Below are positions 35,077 to 44,624 of a DNA stretch of 64,000 nucleotides, one piece after another. Origin of the DNA: Nitrospirales bacterium (GTDB lineage: Bacteria; Nitrospirota; Nitrospiria; Nitrospirales; UBA8639). The position numbers were made by a program, and so were the translations under genes. Each line of letters begins with the position of its first letter. Positions within the stretch are counted from its first letter, which is position 1. The notes under the pieces were generated by a model. It saw only the letters and a list, made by a program, of their open reading frames with translations. It was not told the DNA's origin and made no database searches. The DNA lies in assembly GCA_022828225.1 (NCBI GenBank), contig JAJEJG010000013.1, positions 186,001 to 250,000 of the forward strand, read 5' to 3'.

Positions 35077-35576
35077 TGCATCCACTTGCCGAAACTATCC
35101 AAGCCCGGTTCCCCGACGGGTTCGTCAGCGCCCAGGAATGGCGGGGTGACCTGGCTGTCACGGTGAAACGCGAAGCCCTGCACGCGATCGGCCGTTTCCT
35201 GAAAGATGATCCGGCCATGGCTTGTGATTACATGGTGCTCGTGAGTTCGGTGGATTGGCCTGATGAAGAGGAGCGCTTCGAAGTCGTGTATGAAGTCTAT
35301 TCCATCCGTCATCGCCATCGCATTCGCGTAAAGACACGGGTTCCGGAATACGACTGCTACGTGGATTCGTTGACGGATATTTGGCCGGGCGCGGATTTCA
35401 TGGAACGGGAAGTGTTCGACATGATGGGCATCCGGTTCAACAACCACCCGGACATGCGGCGGATCTTGATGCCCGACGATTTTCCCGAAGGCTACCCGCT
35501 TCGCAAGGATTTCCCGCTGCAAGGAAAAGGCTGGCGCGATACGTTTGATTTTTTGAATGAGGGTGCGGCCTCTTGA
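35076..35576 (+). CDS. nuoC: Complex I subunit C
   Basis: A 166-residue subunit of the peripheral arm without cofactors. It has the 30-kDa-subunit signature ERFEVVYEVYSIRHRHRIRV, then SLTDIWPGADFMEREVFDMM and a C-terminal RILMPDDFPEGYPLRKDFPL. It is a separate gene and not fused to nuoD as in Escherichia coli. Its start overlaps the nuoB stop by one base, indicating coupled translation. Confidence 0.95.
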   Translation: MHPLAETIQARFPDGFVSAQEWRGDLAVTVKREALHAIGRFLKDDPAMACDYMVLVSSVDWPDEEERFEVVYEVYSIRHRHRIRVKTRVPEYDCYVDSLTDIWPGADFMEREVFDMMGIRFNNHPDMRRILMPDDFPEGYPLRKDFPLQGKGWRDTFDFLNEGAAS

Positions 35577-35602
35577 CGAGCCGTCTCCTTTGAGAAGCAA
35601 CC

Positions 35603-36853
35603 ATGGCGCATTTGGAAGACCAACGCGAAACCGTCTATAAAGTCGACCCGGCCAATCCGGAGACCAAAGATCTTCCGATCCTGCGGACCGAGGAACTGTT
35701 GTTGAACATGGGGCCGCAGCATCCGGCGACGCATGGTGTGCTGAAAGTGATCCTCGACCTCGAAGGCGAGCGGATTACGAAATCCACGGTCGTCATGGGC
35801 TTCCTCCATCGGGGCGTGGAAAAACTCGCCGAATACGGAACCTACCATCAATTCATTCCCCATACGGACCGTCTCGACTACGTGTGCGCGATGTACAACA
35901 ACTTCGCGTATTGCCGGGCCGTGGAGAAACTGCTGAACGTCACCGTGCCCGAGCGGGCGGAATATCTGCGCACCATCGTGGCGGAGGTCCAACGGATTAT
36001 CGGACATCTGTTCTGGTTGGGGACCCAGGCGCTGGATATCGGGGCGATGACCGTGTTTTTCTACACGTTCCGTGACCGCGAGATTCTGCTCGATTGGTTC
36101 GATGAACTCTGCGGGGCGCGGCTCACGACCAGTTGGTATCGCATCGGCGGCGTGGAACGCGACTTTACCGATTCCCTGGAAACCAAGATCCGGGACTTTC
36201 TCGCGTACTTTCCTCCCAAGATCGATGAATACGTGGTGTTCCTGGAAAAAAACCGGATTTGGCTGGCCCGGACCGTCGGTGTGGCGGTGATCTCCGCGGA
36301 GGATGCGTTGGGGTATGGGTTGAGCGGGCCGACGTTGCGGGGGTCGGGCGTGGATTACGACTTGCGCAAATACGAGTCGTACGGCGCCTATCCCAAGTGC
36401 GAGTTCAGCGTGCCGGTGGGCAAGAACGGCGACACGTATGACCGGTATTGGATCCGCATCGAGGAAATGCGCGAGAGCATCAAGATCATTCAACAGTGCA
36501 TGGACCAGATGCCGGAGGAGGGTCCGGTAATGGCCGACGTGCCCAGCGTCACCCTGCCTCCCAAGAACCGGGTGTTCACCAATCTCGAATCCATGATCCA
36601 GCAGTTCAAACTGTTTTCCCAGGGGTTCGATGCCCCGCCCGGGGAGATTTATTGCGGAACCGAAGCGCACAAGGGCGAACTGGGATTCTATATCGTGAGC
36701 ACGGGCGGCGGGAAACCCTATCGCCTGAAGATCCGCTCCCCGTCCTTTATCCACATGGGGGCGTTCGATTATATGGCCAAGGGCTACATGATCGCCGATG
36801 CGGTCACGATTTTCGGGTCGTATGACATCGTGATGGGAGAATGCGATAGGTAA
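35603..36853 (+). CDS. nuoD: Complex I subunit D (quinone-site 49-kDa subunit)
   Basis: A 416-residue subunit that forms most of the quinone pocket with NuoB. Conserved stretches are LLNMGPQHPATHGVLKVILD, GFLHRGVEKLAEYGTY and HTDRLDYVCAM, and it ends with DAVTIFGSYDIVMGECDR. The length is normal. It is 26 bases after nuoC, with GAGAAGC before the ATG. The next gene is nuoG instead of nuoE/F, so the NADH-oxidising module is absent from the cluster. Confidence 0.95.
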   Translation: MAHLEDQRETVYKVDPANPETKDLPILRTEELLLNMGPQHPATHGVLKVILDLEGERITKSTVVMGFLHRGVEKLAEYGTYHQFIPHTDRLDYVCAMYNNFAYCRAVEKLLNVTVPERAEYLRTIVAEVQRIIGHLFWLGTQALDIGAMTVFFYTFRDREILLDWFDELCGARLTTSWYRIGGVERDFTDSLETKIRDFLAYFPPKIDEYVVFLEKNRIWLARTVGVAVISAEDALGYGLSGPTLRGSGVDYDLRKYESYGAYPKCEFSVPVGKNGDTYDRYWIRIEEMRESIKIIQQCMDQMPEEGPVMADVPSVTLPPKNRVFTNLESMIQQFKLFSQGFDAPPGEIYCGTEAHKGELGFYIVSTGGGKPYRLKIRSPSFIHMGAFDYMAKGYMIADAVTIFGSYDIVMGECDR

Positions 36854-36921
36854 CAGACTGTAACGTTGGGGTAATAGATAGAAATCCTGAAGAACTCCTG
36901 AATGCATGGGGGGAACAATAA

Positions 36922-39612
36922 ATGGGACTCAAACCGGTTACGACGCCCGATACTGAAGCCGCGACGATTTCCCTGAATATCGACGGCGAAACCGTCACCG
37001 CGAAAGAAGGGGTTTCGTTGTATGACGTGATTTCCAGCATGGGGAAAATCGTTCCGGCCATGTGTTATCACTATACGTTCGATCCTTTCGGGTCCTGCGG
37101 CATGTGTCTGGTCCTGCAGGAGGGGAAGAAGTCGCCCGTGCGGTCCTGCACCGCCAAGGCGACCGAAGGGATGGAGATCCGGACGGATGGGGAGGATCTG
37201 TTTGCGGCGCGAAAGAAAGCCGTGGAAAAACACCTGTCCGTGCATCCCCTGGATTGTCCGGTCTGCGACGCGGACGGGCATTGCGAACTGCAAGACATGG
37301 CCTTCGAGCACCAAGTCACCGATCTGGCCAACGCCAAACAGAAAAATATTCCGGAAGATACGCGCAGCCTGGTGCTCGACTTCAACATGAACCGCTGCAT
37401 CGCGTGCGGGGAATGCATCAATATCTGCAAGGACGTGCAGCGCATCGACGCGTTGCAGTTCATGAAGAAGGGCGGGTTTACGCAGGTCGTAGCCAAGGGG
37501 GATCACGCCCTGGACTGCGAGTTTTGCGGCGATTGTCTTGCGGTGTGTCCGGTGGGCGCGATTACCAATAAGTTTTCAAAATACGTGTACAAGCCCTGGC
37601 AACTCCGGAAAACCACGACCACCTGCAATTACTGCGGGGACGGTTGTCAGTTGTACGTGGAGACGAAGGACACGGAAGTCGTGCGTGTGACCTCTCCCTT
37701 GTCCTGGAAAAATAAATGGGGCGACCGGGGCGATACGGTCAACGGTCACGGAGGTATCTGCGTGCGGGGGCGCTTCGGCTTCCAGTTCATTGACAGTAAA
37801 GAACGACTCAAGGAGCCGCTCATCAGGAACGAAACGGGTCTGGTCCCGACGCCGTGGATCGAAGCCCTGGACACGACCGCCAAGCGGCTGACGGATATCA
37901 AAACCCGATACGGGTCCGAAGCCATTGCAGGCTTGATCACGGCGCGATGCACGAATGAAGAACTCTACGTGTTCCAACGATTCATGCGGACCGTGCTCGG
38001 GACGAACAACCTCGACAGCAGCGCGCGGTACGGTCATATGAATTTCGTGCGGGCGATGCATCATGCCCTCGGGATCAACCGGACGATGAACACTTCGGCG
38101 GACCTCACGAAAGCCAAGGCGATCCTGGTGGTGGGAGCCAACGTCACGGAAACGAATCCCGTGGCCAGCCTGCGGGTGAAAGCCGCGATCGGCACGTACA
38201 AGGCGTCGGTCATCGTGGTGGATTCCATGCAAACCAATCTGGCCAAGTTGGCGTCGCATCCGGTGATGGTCAAGCCCGGGTCGGAGGGCGCGTTCGTCAA
38301 GGGATTGGTCAAATCGGTCCTGGCGCAGGATCTTATCGATCCTGACGCGACCGCTCAGGCTCCCGAGGCCCTGTCCGCCTTGAAAGCCGCGGCCCAGGCG
38401 GTTTCGCTCGACGTTGTCGCCGCTGAAACGGGAATCCCGGTCGAAACCATTCAGGAGGTCGCCAGGATATTTGCGGAAGCCCCGCGTTCCGTCATCCTGT
38501 GCGGGGAAGGGATCGTGCGCCAGCCCGACGGGTATAACCATACGTTGTCCCTGGTCGACCTGGCGTGGGTCACGGGGAAATTGAATAAACCCGGGTGCGG
38601 GATCAACACGTTCACCGAAGAGGGGAATGAACAAGGCGCCGTGGATATGGGCGTCGCGCCGGAATTCCTCCCGGGGCCGGTGTCCTATGCGCAAGCCGAG
38701 GCGCGGCAAAAGTTTTCCGAAGCATGGGATGCGACGTTGCCGGATGCGCAATCCGGCAAATCCCTCGTCGAAATTTTGGAGGATTGTCGCGCCGGCAAGA
38801 TCAAAGCCCTCTACCTCGTGGGAGAAAATCCGTTGGGCACGCTTCCGAAATCATTCGGCGTGGAGGAAGCCTTGAGCCAATTGGAACTGTTGATCTGTCA
38901 GGACCCCTTCCTGACGGAGACGACGCACTATGCGCACGTGGTCTTCCCCGCGTGTACGTTTGCGGAAAAGGACGGCACCGTCACGAACCAGGAGGGGATG
39001 GTGCAATTCGTCAGGCCAGCCTTGGACCCGCTTGGTGAGAGCGTGTTGGATTGGCATATCATGGTGGGGCTCTCAAACGGCATGGGGCATGCCCTTCCGT
39101 ATGAAACCACGCAGGACATTCAAACGGAAATTCGGAAGATGCTTCCCGGTTACTACAATCTGGGCGAACCCCGGCCCGTTGTCGCCGATGCCGCCGCGTA
39201 TCTTCGGAACGGCTATGCGGATTCGGTCCGCGCCCGGTATGCCGATGGCCGCGTACAAGAATCCAGCCGGCCGTATGGATTGAAATTGATCCAGCTCATT
39301 TATCATTCGGGGAAATTGTCCACGAAGGCGTCCGGGTTGATGGACATTTCGCCGAATACCGGAGCGTTACGGATGTCCCTGGAGGAATGTGAACGGTTGG
39401 GTCTCGCCGAAGGCGGCCGCGTTCGCGTGACCTCGGATCACGGCAGCCTGGAATTGGGCGTGCAAGCCGACGTCAACGTGCTCCCGGGCACCTGTGCGTT
39501 CCCTGAACATTTCAATGAACCTCCGGTCAAGGATTTGGTGCGGGTCGTCGTGGATCCCGTCACGCACGTGCCCTATTTCAAATCGGCTCAGGTAACAATC
39601 GAAAAAATTTAG
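36922..39612 (+). CDS. nuoG: Complex I subunit G, iron-sulfur and molybdopterin-fold subunit
   Basis: The 896-residue product starts with a ferredoxin-like [2Fe-2S] domain (Cys48, 59, 62, 76), then the His-Cys3 cluster (His108, Cys112, 115, 121). Two [4Fe-4S] motifs follow (CIACGECINICK, CEFCGDCLAVCP) and a fourth, N7-type motif (CNYCGDGC with a distal Cys in GGICVRGR). The rest is a molybdopterin-oxidoreductase fold with a closing domain (RVRVTSDHGSLELGVQADV). The usual Mo-ligand Cys/Sec position of formate dehydrogenases reads ARYGH here, so it should not be catalytic. With NuoE/F missing it may receive or give electrons directly to ferredoxin. Confidence 0.93.
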   Translation: MGLKPVTTPDTEAATISLNIDGETVTAKEGVSLYDVISSMGKIVPAMCYHYTFDPFGSCGMCLVLQEGKKSPVRSCTAKATEGMEIRTDGEDLFAARKKAVEKHLSVHPLDCPVCDADGHCELQDMAFEHQVTDLANAKQKNIPEDTRSLVLDFNMNRCIACGECINICKDVQRIDALQFMKKGGFTQVVAKGDHALDCEFCGDCLAVCPVGAITNKFSKYVYKPWQLRKTTTTCNYCGDGCQLYVETKDTEVVRVTSPLSWKNKWGDRGDTVNGHGGICVRGRFGFQFIDSKERLKEPLIRNETGLVPTPWIEALDTTAKRLTDIKTRYGSEAIAGLITARCTNEELYVFQRFMRTVLGTNNLDSSARYGHMNFVRAMHHALGINRTMNTSADLTKAKAILVVGANVTETNPVASLRVKAAIGTYKASVIVVDSMQTNLAKLASHPVMVKPGSEGAFVKGLVKSVLAQDLIDPDATAQAPEALSALKAAAQAVSLDVVAAETGIPVETIQEVARIFAEAPRSVILCGEGIVRQPDGYNHTLSLVDLAWVTGKLNKPGCGINTFTEEGNEQGAVDMGVAPEFLPGPVSYAQAEARQKFSEAWDATLPDAQSGKSLVEILEDCRAGKIKALYLVGENPLGTLPKSFGVEEALSQLELLICQDPFLTETTHYAHVVFPACTFAEKDGTVTNQEGMVQFVRPALDPLGESVLDWHIMVGLSNGMGHALPYETTQDIQTEIRKMLPGYYNLGEPRPVVADAAAYLRNGYADSVRARYADGRVQESSRPYGLKLIQLIYHSGKLSTKASGLMDISPNTGALRMSLEECERLGLAEGGRVRVTSDHGSLELGVQADVNVLPGTCAFPEHFNEPPVKDLVRVVVDPVTHVPYFKSAQVTIEKI

Positions 39613-39621
39613 GAGCGTCCC

Positions 39622-40197
39622 TTGGATACGCAAAAGCAAACGACACGATTGTTGGACGCGGTCTTGTTCCGCGAAATCTGGAAAGCGATGAAGGTCACGT
39701 TCAAGCACATGTTCCACCGCCCGATGACCTTCCAGTATCCGCGTGAAAAGCGGACGATCCCCGACGCGCATCGCGGGGCCTTGGGTCTGTTGCGGTACGA
39801 TAACGGGCAGGAACGGTGCGTCGGATGCGACCTCTGCGAGGCCGCCTGTCCGTCACGGTGCATCAAGGTCATCAGTGAAGAGGACAAGTCCCTGCCGCTG
39901 CAACGGTACGCGACCGAGTTTTACATCGATATTACCAAATGCGTGTTTTGCGGGTATTGCGTGGAAGCCTGTCCGGTCAATGCGTTGGCCATGACGAAGA
40001 TGTACGAGTATTCAACCCATGACAAACGGACTCTCCTGTTCGACAAAGAGCGACTCTACGAAATCGGTGAGCAACATTTGGAAGACGCAAAAAAATATCT
40101 CTATGCCCATAACCAGGAACACGATGATGAGGAGAGTCGCGCCTACCGCTATCATTTCCCGCAGCCCATAGAGAAAACCGAGGCCTCCGACTCGTAG
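39622..40197 (+). CDS. nuoI: Complex I subunit I (two [4Fe-4S] clusters)
   Basis: A 191-residue subunit with the two ferredoxin motifs CVGCDLCEAACPSRC and CVFCGYCVEACPVNA, holding clusters N6a and N6b. The C-terminal tail (about 150-191) is longer and more charged than usual. It probably starts at a TTG (39622) with TAGGAGCG upstream. It follows nuoG by nine bases; nuoH, which normally lies between G and I, is absent. Confidence 0.93.
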   Translation: MDTQKQTTRLLDAVLFREIWKAMKVTFKHMFHRPMTFQYPREKRTIPDAHRGALGLLRYDNGQERCVGCDLCEAACPSRCIKVISEEDKSLPLQRYATEFYIDITKCVFCGYCVEACPVNALAMTKMYEYSTHDKRTLLFDKERLYEIGEQHLEDAKKYLYAHNQEHDDEESRAYRYHFPQPIEKTEASDS

Positions 40198-40203
40198 TCT
40201 TAC

Positions 40204-40740
40204 ATGATGATGTATCTATTGTTCGGGTACTTTGCGACCGTGAGTATCCTGTCGGGGATTTTTACGATCGCTCTGAAAAATCCTGTCCATTGCGGCCTGA
40301 GCCTGCTCTCGTTGCTCCTGCACGTGGCCGGGCTTTTCGTGTTACTCAACGCCGAGTTTCTCTTTGCCGTGCAGATCATCGTCTACGCCGGGGCGATCCT
40401 CGTGCTCTATCTCTTCGTCCTGATGTTGCTGAGTCTGAAAACCGAAGAACAGTACCTGCATAAGAAATATCCTTTTTTCCTGTTCGCCGGCGTCGCGATC
40501 CTCGCGGAATTGCTCATTCTGGTGTTTCAAACCCCCTATGGCGGGGTCAAAGGGACCGCGACCCCGGACGTCGTGTTACAGACCGGGCCGAGCCACGCCG
40601 TGGGCATCACCATGTTCAGCGACTACTTGTTGTTGTTCGAGATTGTGGGAGTCTTTCTTTTGGGCGCCATTATCGGGGCGATCGTCCTGGCCAAAACCCC
40701 GACCGGTCCGGTTCCGGAGCCGACAGGCCAACGCGAGTAA
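40204..40740 (+). CDS. nuoJ: Complex I subunit J
   Basis: A 178-residue membrane subunit with five helices. The conserved third-helix region, AVQIIVYAGAILVLYLFVLMLL, carries the glycine-containing bulge used in coupling. It ends with a short proline-rich tail. It is spaced six bases from both neighbours, nuoI and nuoK. Confidence 0.93.
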   Translation: MMMYLLFGYFATVSILSGIFTIALKNPVHCGLSLLSLLLHVAGLFVLLNAEFLFAVQIIVYAGAILVLYLFVLMLLSLKTEEQYLHKKYPFFLFAGVAILAELLILVFQTPYGGVKGTATPDVVLQTGPSHAVGITMFSDYLLLFEIVGVFLLGAIIGAIVLAKTPTGPVPEPTGQRE

Positions 40741-40746
40741 CTCGTC

Positions 40747-41049
40747 ATGATTCCTCTTTCGGCATACGTGGCGTTGAGTTTCATCCTGTTCATGACGGGC
40801 CTGCTGGGCGTCCTGATCCGGCGGAATTTCATTATCGTGCTGATGTCGGTCGAGATCATGTTGAACGCGGCGAACATCAACCTTGTTGCGTTTTCCCATT
40901 ACCTGTCGTCGATGGCAGGTCAGATGGCAGCCTTGTTCGTGATCGCGATCGCCGCGGGGGAGGCCGCCGTGGGTCTGGCGATCATCATCGTGGTGTTCCG
41001 TGGAAAAATTGCGACGAACGTCGACCAGATTAACCTGTTGAAGTGGTAA
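40747..41049 (+). CDS. nuoK: Complex I subunit K
   Basis: A 100-residue, three-helix membrane subunit. It carries the two buried glutamates essential for proton translocation in this family ([13 protein letters not shown] and [13 protein letters not shown]). The length is standard. It is one base before the GTG start of nuoL, so translation is probably coupled. Confidence 0.95.
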   Translation: MIPLSAYVALSFILFMTGLLGVLIRRNFIIVLMSVEIMLNAANINLVAFSHYLSSMAGQMAALFVIAIAAGEAAVGLAIIIVVFRGKIATNVDQINLLKW

Positions 41050-41050
41050 C

Positions 41051-43033
41051 GTGTCCGATCTTCTCGTCATTCTCATACCCGTCTTCCCGCTGATTGCGGT
41101 CCTGGTGAACGGCTTGCTCGGCCATCGGTATTCCACCGACCTGGCCGGCCGCATTGCAGTGGGCTCTATCGGCCTCTCTTTTTTATGTGCCGTTGCGGTG
41201 GTCGCCGGCGTACTCTCCGACCCCGCGCCCCGTGAAGTCATTGCCTATTCGTGGATTTTCGGCGGCGACCTGCACGTCAATTTCGGATTTCTGATCGATC
41301 CGCTGACCGCCGTGATGTTGATGGTGGTGACGGGAGTCGGATTTCTGATTCACGTCTATTCCGTCGGATACATGCATGGAGAAGACGGGTTTACCCGCTT
41401 TTTCGTATACATGAACCTGTTCATGGTCTCCATGTTGTTGCTGGTCATGGGGAACAATTTTTTGGTGCTCTTCATCGGGTGGGAAGGGGTCGGCCTCTGC
41501 TCCTATCTCCTGATCGGGTACTACTTCAATAAGGTCTCCGCGGCCAAGGCCGCGACCAAGGCGTTCGTGGTCAACCGGATCGGCGACGCCGGGTTTTTGC
41601 TGGCGATCTTTCTGGTTTTCGTCAATTTCAAGACCCTGGATTACTTGAAGGTCTTCGAAAACGCGAACCGGCTCTCCGTTGAAATGGCCACGGCCATTAC
41701 GCTGTGTCTGTTGGTGGGCGCGATCGGGAAGTCCGCCCAAATCCCCCTGTATACGTGGTTGCCCGATGCCATGGAAGGCCCGACCCCGGTGAGCGCGTTG
41801 ATCCACGCCGCAACGATGGTCACGGCCGGGGTGTACATGGTTGTGCGTAATCACGTGTTATTCGACATGGCTCCCGTGTCCATGGCGACGGTGGGGATCA
41901 TCGGCGGCCTGACCGCGTTGTTTGCCGCCACGATCGGGCTGGTGCAAAACGACATCAAGCGCGTGCTGGCTTATTCGACCGTCAGCCAGTTGGGCTACAT
42001 GTTTCTGGCCTGCGGGGTCGGGGCGTACATTGCCGCCATTTTCCATCTCGTCACCCATGCCTTTTTCAAGGCGCTCCTGTTCCTGTCTGCCGGGGCGGTG
42101 ATCCATTCGCTCGAAGGGGAGCAGGACATCCGAAAGATGGGCGGGCTTTCCAAGAAAATTCCCATCACGCATGCCGTGTTTCTCATCGGGACCCTCGCTA
42201 TTGCCGGCATTCCTCCTTTGGCGGGCTTTTGGAGCAAAGATGAAATCATGGCCCATGCCTTTGTCCATCACCATTACGTGTTGTATGCCTTTGCCGCGGT
42301 CGGCGCGTTCCTGACGTCCTTTTACATGTTCCGTCTCACCTACGTGACGTTCTACGGGCAGTCCCGGGTGGACCCGAAGGTGGAACACCATATTCATGAG
42401 TCGCCTCGGGTCATGACCGTGCCGCTCATGATCCTGGCCGGGCTCTCCGTGCTGGGCGGGTTTCTGGGCGTGCCGCCGGAACATGGCTGGTTCCATGGAT
42501 TTTTGGAATCCGTGGCCACTCCCGTGGGCGCGGTGACGCATGAAGTCGACATGGGGACCCTCATCGGATTGATGGCAGGGGCTATCGGGATCGCGTTGGG
42601 TGGTTGGGGATTGGCGCACTATTTGTACGCGATCAAGCCAGGGACCGCGGATGCCTGGTCGGAACGGTTTGCCGGGGCCTATCGGACGCTGTTGAACAAA
42701 TACTACGTGGATGAACTGTACGACGCCGTGATCGTCGAGCCTTGCAAACGGCTTGGCCGGCTATGGGATTGGATCGATCAGCACGTCATTGATCGCTTCA
42801 TCAGAGGGATCGATCGCGGGGCCGACGTGAGTGCGGCCGGAGTGACCTGGACCGAAAAACACGTGATTTACGCGGGGCTCAACGTGATCGGGTACGCTAA
42901 CCATCTGGCGGCTTGGTCATGGCGAAAATTGCAAACAGGCTTGGTCAACCATTACGCCGCCGTGATCGTGATCGGTTTATTTCTGATCACGCATTTTATC
43001 CTCGTGTGGTTGACCGGAACCTCTCTCTTGTAG
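41051..43033 (+). CDS. nuoL: Complex I subunit L with an elongated lateral helix
   Basis: The 660-residue antiporter-like subunit starts at a GTG. It has the channel motifs IGKSAQIPLYTWLPDAMEGPT and LVQNDIKRVLAYSTVSQLGYM. In the C-terminal lateral helix (HL), the distance from VIDR to LQTG is 44 residues. The ordinary NuoL pattern I recall (VIDGLVNG...RRLQTG) has about 18, giving about 26 extra residues. Such an insertion is the reported structural adaptation of complexes that carry an additional NuoM, because the helix must span one more pump subunit. Two nuoM genes follow directly. Confidence 0.95.
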   Translation: MSDLLVILIPVFPLIAVLVNGLLGHRYSTDLAGRIAVGSIGLSFLCAVAVVAGVLSDPAPREVIAYSWIFGGDLHVNFGFLIDPLTAVMLMVVTGVGFLIHVYSVGYMHGEDGFTRFFVYMNLFMVSMLLLVMGNNFLVLFIGWEGVGLCSYLLIGYYFNKVSAAKAATKAFVVNRIGDAGFLLAIFLVFVNFKTLDYLKVFENANRLSVEMATAITLCLLVGAIGKSAQIPLYTWLPDAMEGPTPVSALIHAATMVTAGVYMVVRNHVLFDMAPVSMATVGIIGGLTALFAATIGLVQNDIKRVLAYSTVSQLGYMFLACGVGAYIAAIFHLVTHAFFKALLFLSAGAVIHSLEGEQDIRKMGGLSKKIPITHAVFLIGTLAIAGIPPLAGFWSKDEIMAHAFVHHHYVLYAFAAVGAFLTSFYMFRLTYVTFYGQSRVDPKVEHHIHESPRVMTVPLMILAGLSVLGGFLGVPPEHGWFHGFLESVATPVGAVTHEVDMGTLIGLMAGAIGIALGGWGLAHYLYAIKPGTADAWSERFAGAYRTLLNKYYVDELYDAVIVEPCKRLGRLWDWIDQHVIDRFIRGIDRGADVSAAGVTWTEKHVIYAGLNVIGYANHLAAWSWRKLQTGLVNHYAAVIVIGLFLITHFILVWLTGTSLL

Positions 43034-43049
43034 GGTTGAGTGATTGGCG

Positions 43050-44621
43050 ATGCTTGAAGAACTGGAATTCGGCTTCCCGATTTTGTCGATGCTGCTCTTT
43101 GTTCCGCTTCTCGGGGCGATCGGGTTGTGGGCATTACGGGATACCGGGCTGATCAAGAAGACGGCGCTGGGCGTCGCGCTCTTTGAGTTGGCGCTGGCCG
43201 CACTCTTATTGCTCCGGTTCATCCCGGAATCCGCGGCCATGCAATTCAGCGAACGGCTGAGCTGGATTCCGGCTCTGGGCATTTCCTATCACCTGGCCGT
43301 GGACGGTATCAGCATCCTGTTCGTCGGCCTTTCGGCCTTCATCACGGTCCTGATCATTCTCTACTCCTGGGATACCGTGCAGGACAGGGCCAAAGCGTAC
43401 TTCATGAGCATCCTGGCGTTGGAAACGACGATCATGGGGATTTTCGTGTCCATCGACCTGATTCTCTTCTTCGTGTTCTGGGAACTGATGCTTGTGCCCA
43501 GCTATTTCCTGATCAAGCTGTGGGGCGTGGGTGAGCACAAACACTACGCCGCACTCAAGTACGTGTTGTACACCCTGTTGGGCAGCGTGTTCATGCTGGT
43601 CGGTTTCGCCCTGCTGAGTTTGAATTACCACGATGTCACGAATACGTATAGTTTCGATTTGCTGGACCTGTTGAAAGTGCCGGTTCCGGTTTCGGATCAG
43701 CTCTTGATCTTCTGGTTCATCTTCATGGGGCTAGCCTTCAAAGCTCCGGTCTTTCCATTCCACACGTGGTTGCCGGACGCGCTCGTACAAGGGCCGATCG
43801 GGATGTCCGTGGTCTTGGCGGGCGTCAAATTGGGTACGTACGGGTTCCTGCGATTCAGCTTCCCGTTGCTGCCGGAAGCTTCGACCAATGCCACGGTGGT
43901 AGTGATCGTCATGAGTCTGGCGCTGGCCGCCATTGTCTGGGGGGCCATTATCGCCATCATGCAAGCGGACTTCCGACGCCTGCTCGTCTTCAGCAGCATC
44001 AGCCACTTGGGGTTCGTCGTGTTGGGCCTGTTCGCCTTGAATTTCCAGGGTCTGCAAGGCAGCTTGCTGCAAATGATCAATTTGGGATTTACCACCGCCG
44101 GGCTCTTTTTCCTGGCCGGGTTTCTCTATGACCGGCTCGGCAATACGCTCCTCGACAATTGCGGAGGAATCGCTTCGAAAATGCCTCTCCTGGCCACCTT
44201 TTTCCTGATCATCGGAATGGCCTCGATCGGATTGCCCGGGACGAATGGATTCATTGGGGAATTTTTGATCCTGCTCGGCGCCTTTCAAGCGCATTGGGTA
44301 TACGGGGCCGTGGCTGTCTCGGGCGTGATCTTCGCCGCGGCCTATTTTTTGTGGTATTACGAGCGGGCGATTTTCGGCCCCATCGGCGAGCACGTCCCGC
44401 AAGTGCTCAAGGACCTGACCCAACGCGAAACGATCATCGCCGTGTCCCTGTGTGTCATGATTTTCTGGATCGGGCTCTACCCCTCACCATTTTTGCGAAT
44501 GGTCAACGGCTCGGTGCAAGCCGTGGTGGACCGGTTGGACCGCGGGTCGGTCGCGAGCATTGAACAGGATGGAACACTGTTGTCCCATGCCGTGGTTTCC
44601 GAATCCGGAGGGAAGGACTAA
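43050..44621 (+). CDS. nuoM: Complex I subunit M, first copy (more canonical)
   Basis: A 523-residue antiporter-like proton pump subunit. Typical motifs are MGLAFKAPVFPFHTWLPDAL, IAIMQADFRRLLVFSSISHL and GLPGTNGFIGEFLILLG, and the HTWLPDA and FIGEF patterns make it the more conventional of the two copies. ATG 43050 was chosen; a TTG two codons upstream is possible. The next nuoM starts only three bases after its stop, so the two are co-translated. Confidence 0.95.
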   Translation: MLEELEFGFPILSMLLFVPLLGAIGLWALRDTGLIKKTALGVALFELALAALLLLRFIPESAAMQFSERLSWIPALGISYHLAVDGISILFVGLSAFITVLIILYSWDTVQDRAKAYFMSILALETTIMGIFVSIDLILFFVFWELMLVPSYFLIKLWGVGEHKHYAALKYVLYTLLGSVFMLVGFALLSLNYHDVTNTYSFDLLDLLKVPVPVSDQLLIFWFIFMGLAFKAPVFPFHTWLPDALVQGPIGMSVVLAGVKLGTYGFLRFSFPLLPEASTNATVVVIVMSLALAAIVWGAIIAIMQADFRRLLVFSSISHLGFVVLGLFALNFQGLQGSLLQMINLGFTTAGLFFLAGFLYDRLGNTLLDNCGGIASKMPLLATFFLIIGMASIGLPGTNGFIGEFLILLGAFQAHWVYGAVAVSGVIFAAAYFLWYYERAIFGPIGEHVPQVLKDLTQRETIIAVSLCVMIFWIGLYPSPFLRMVNGSVQAVVDRLDRGSVASIEQDGTLLSHAVVSESGGKD

Positions 44622-44624
44622 ACG

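Noticed and set aside
36922-39612. Formate dehydrogenase alpha subunit instead of NuoG
   Set aside because: The fold and clusters are similar, but the molybdenum-ligand Cys/Sec position is absent and the gene sits inside a nuo operon.
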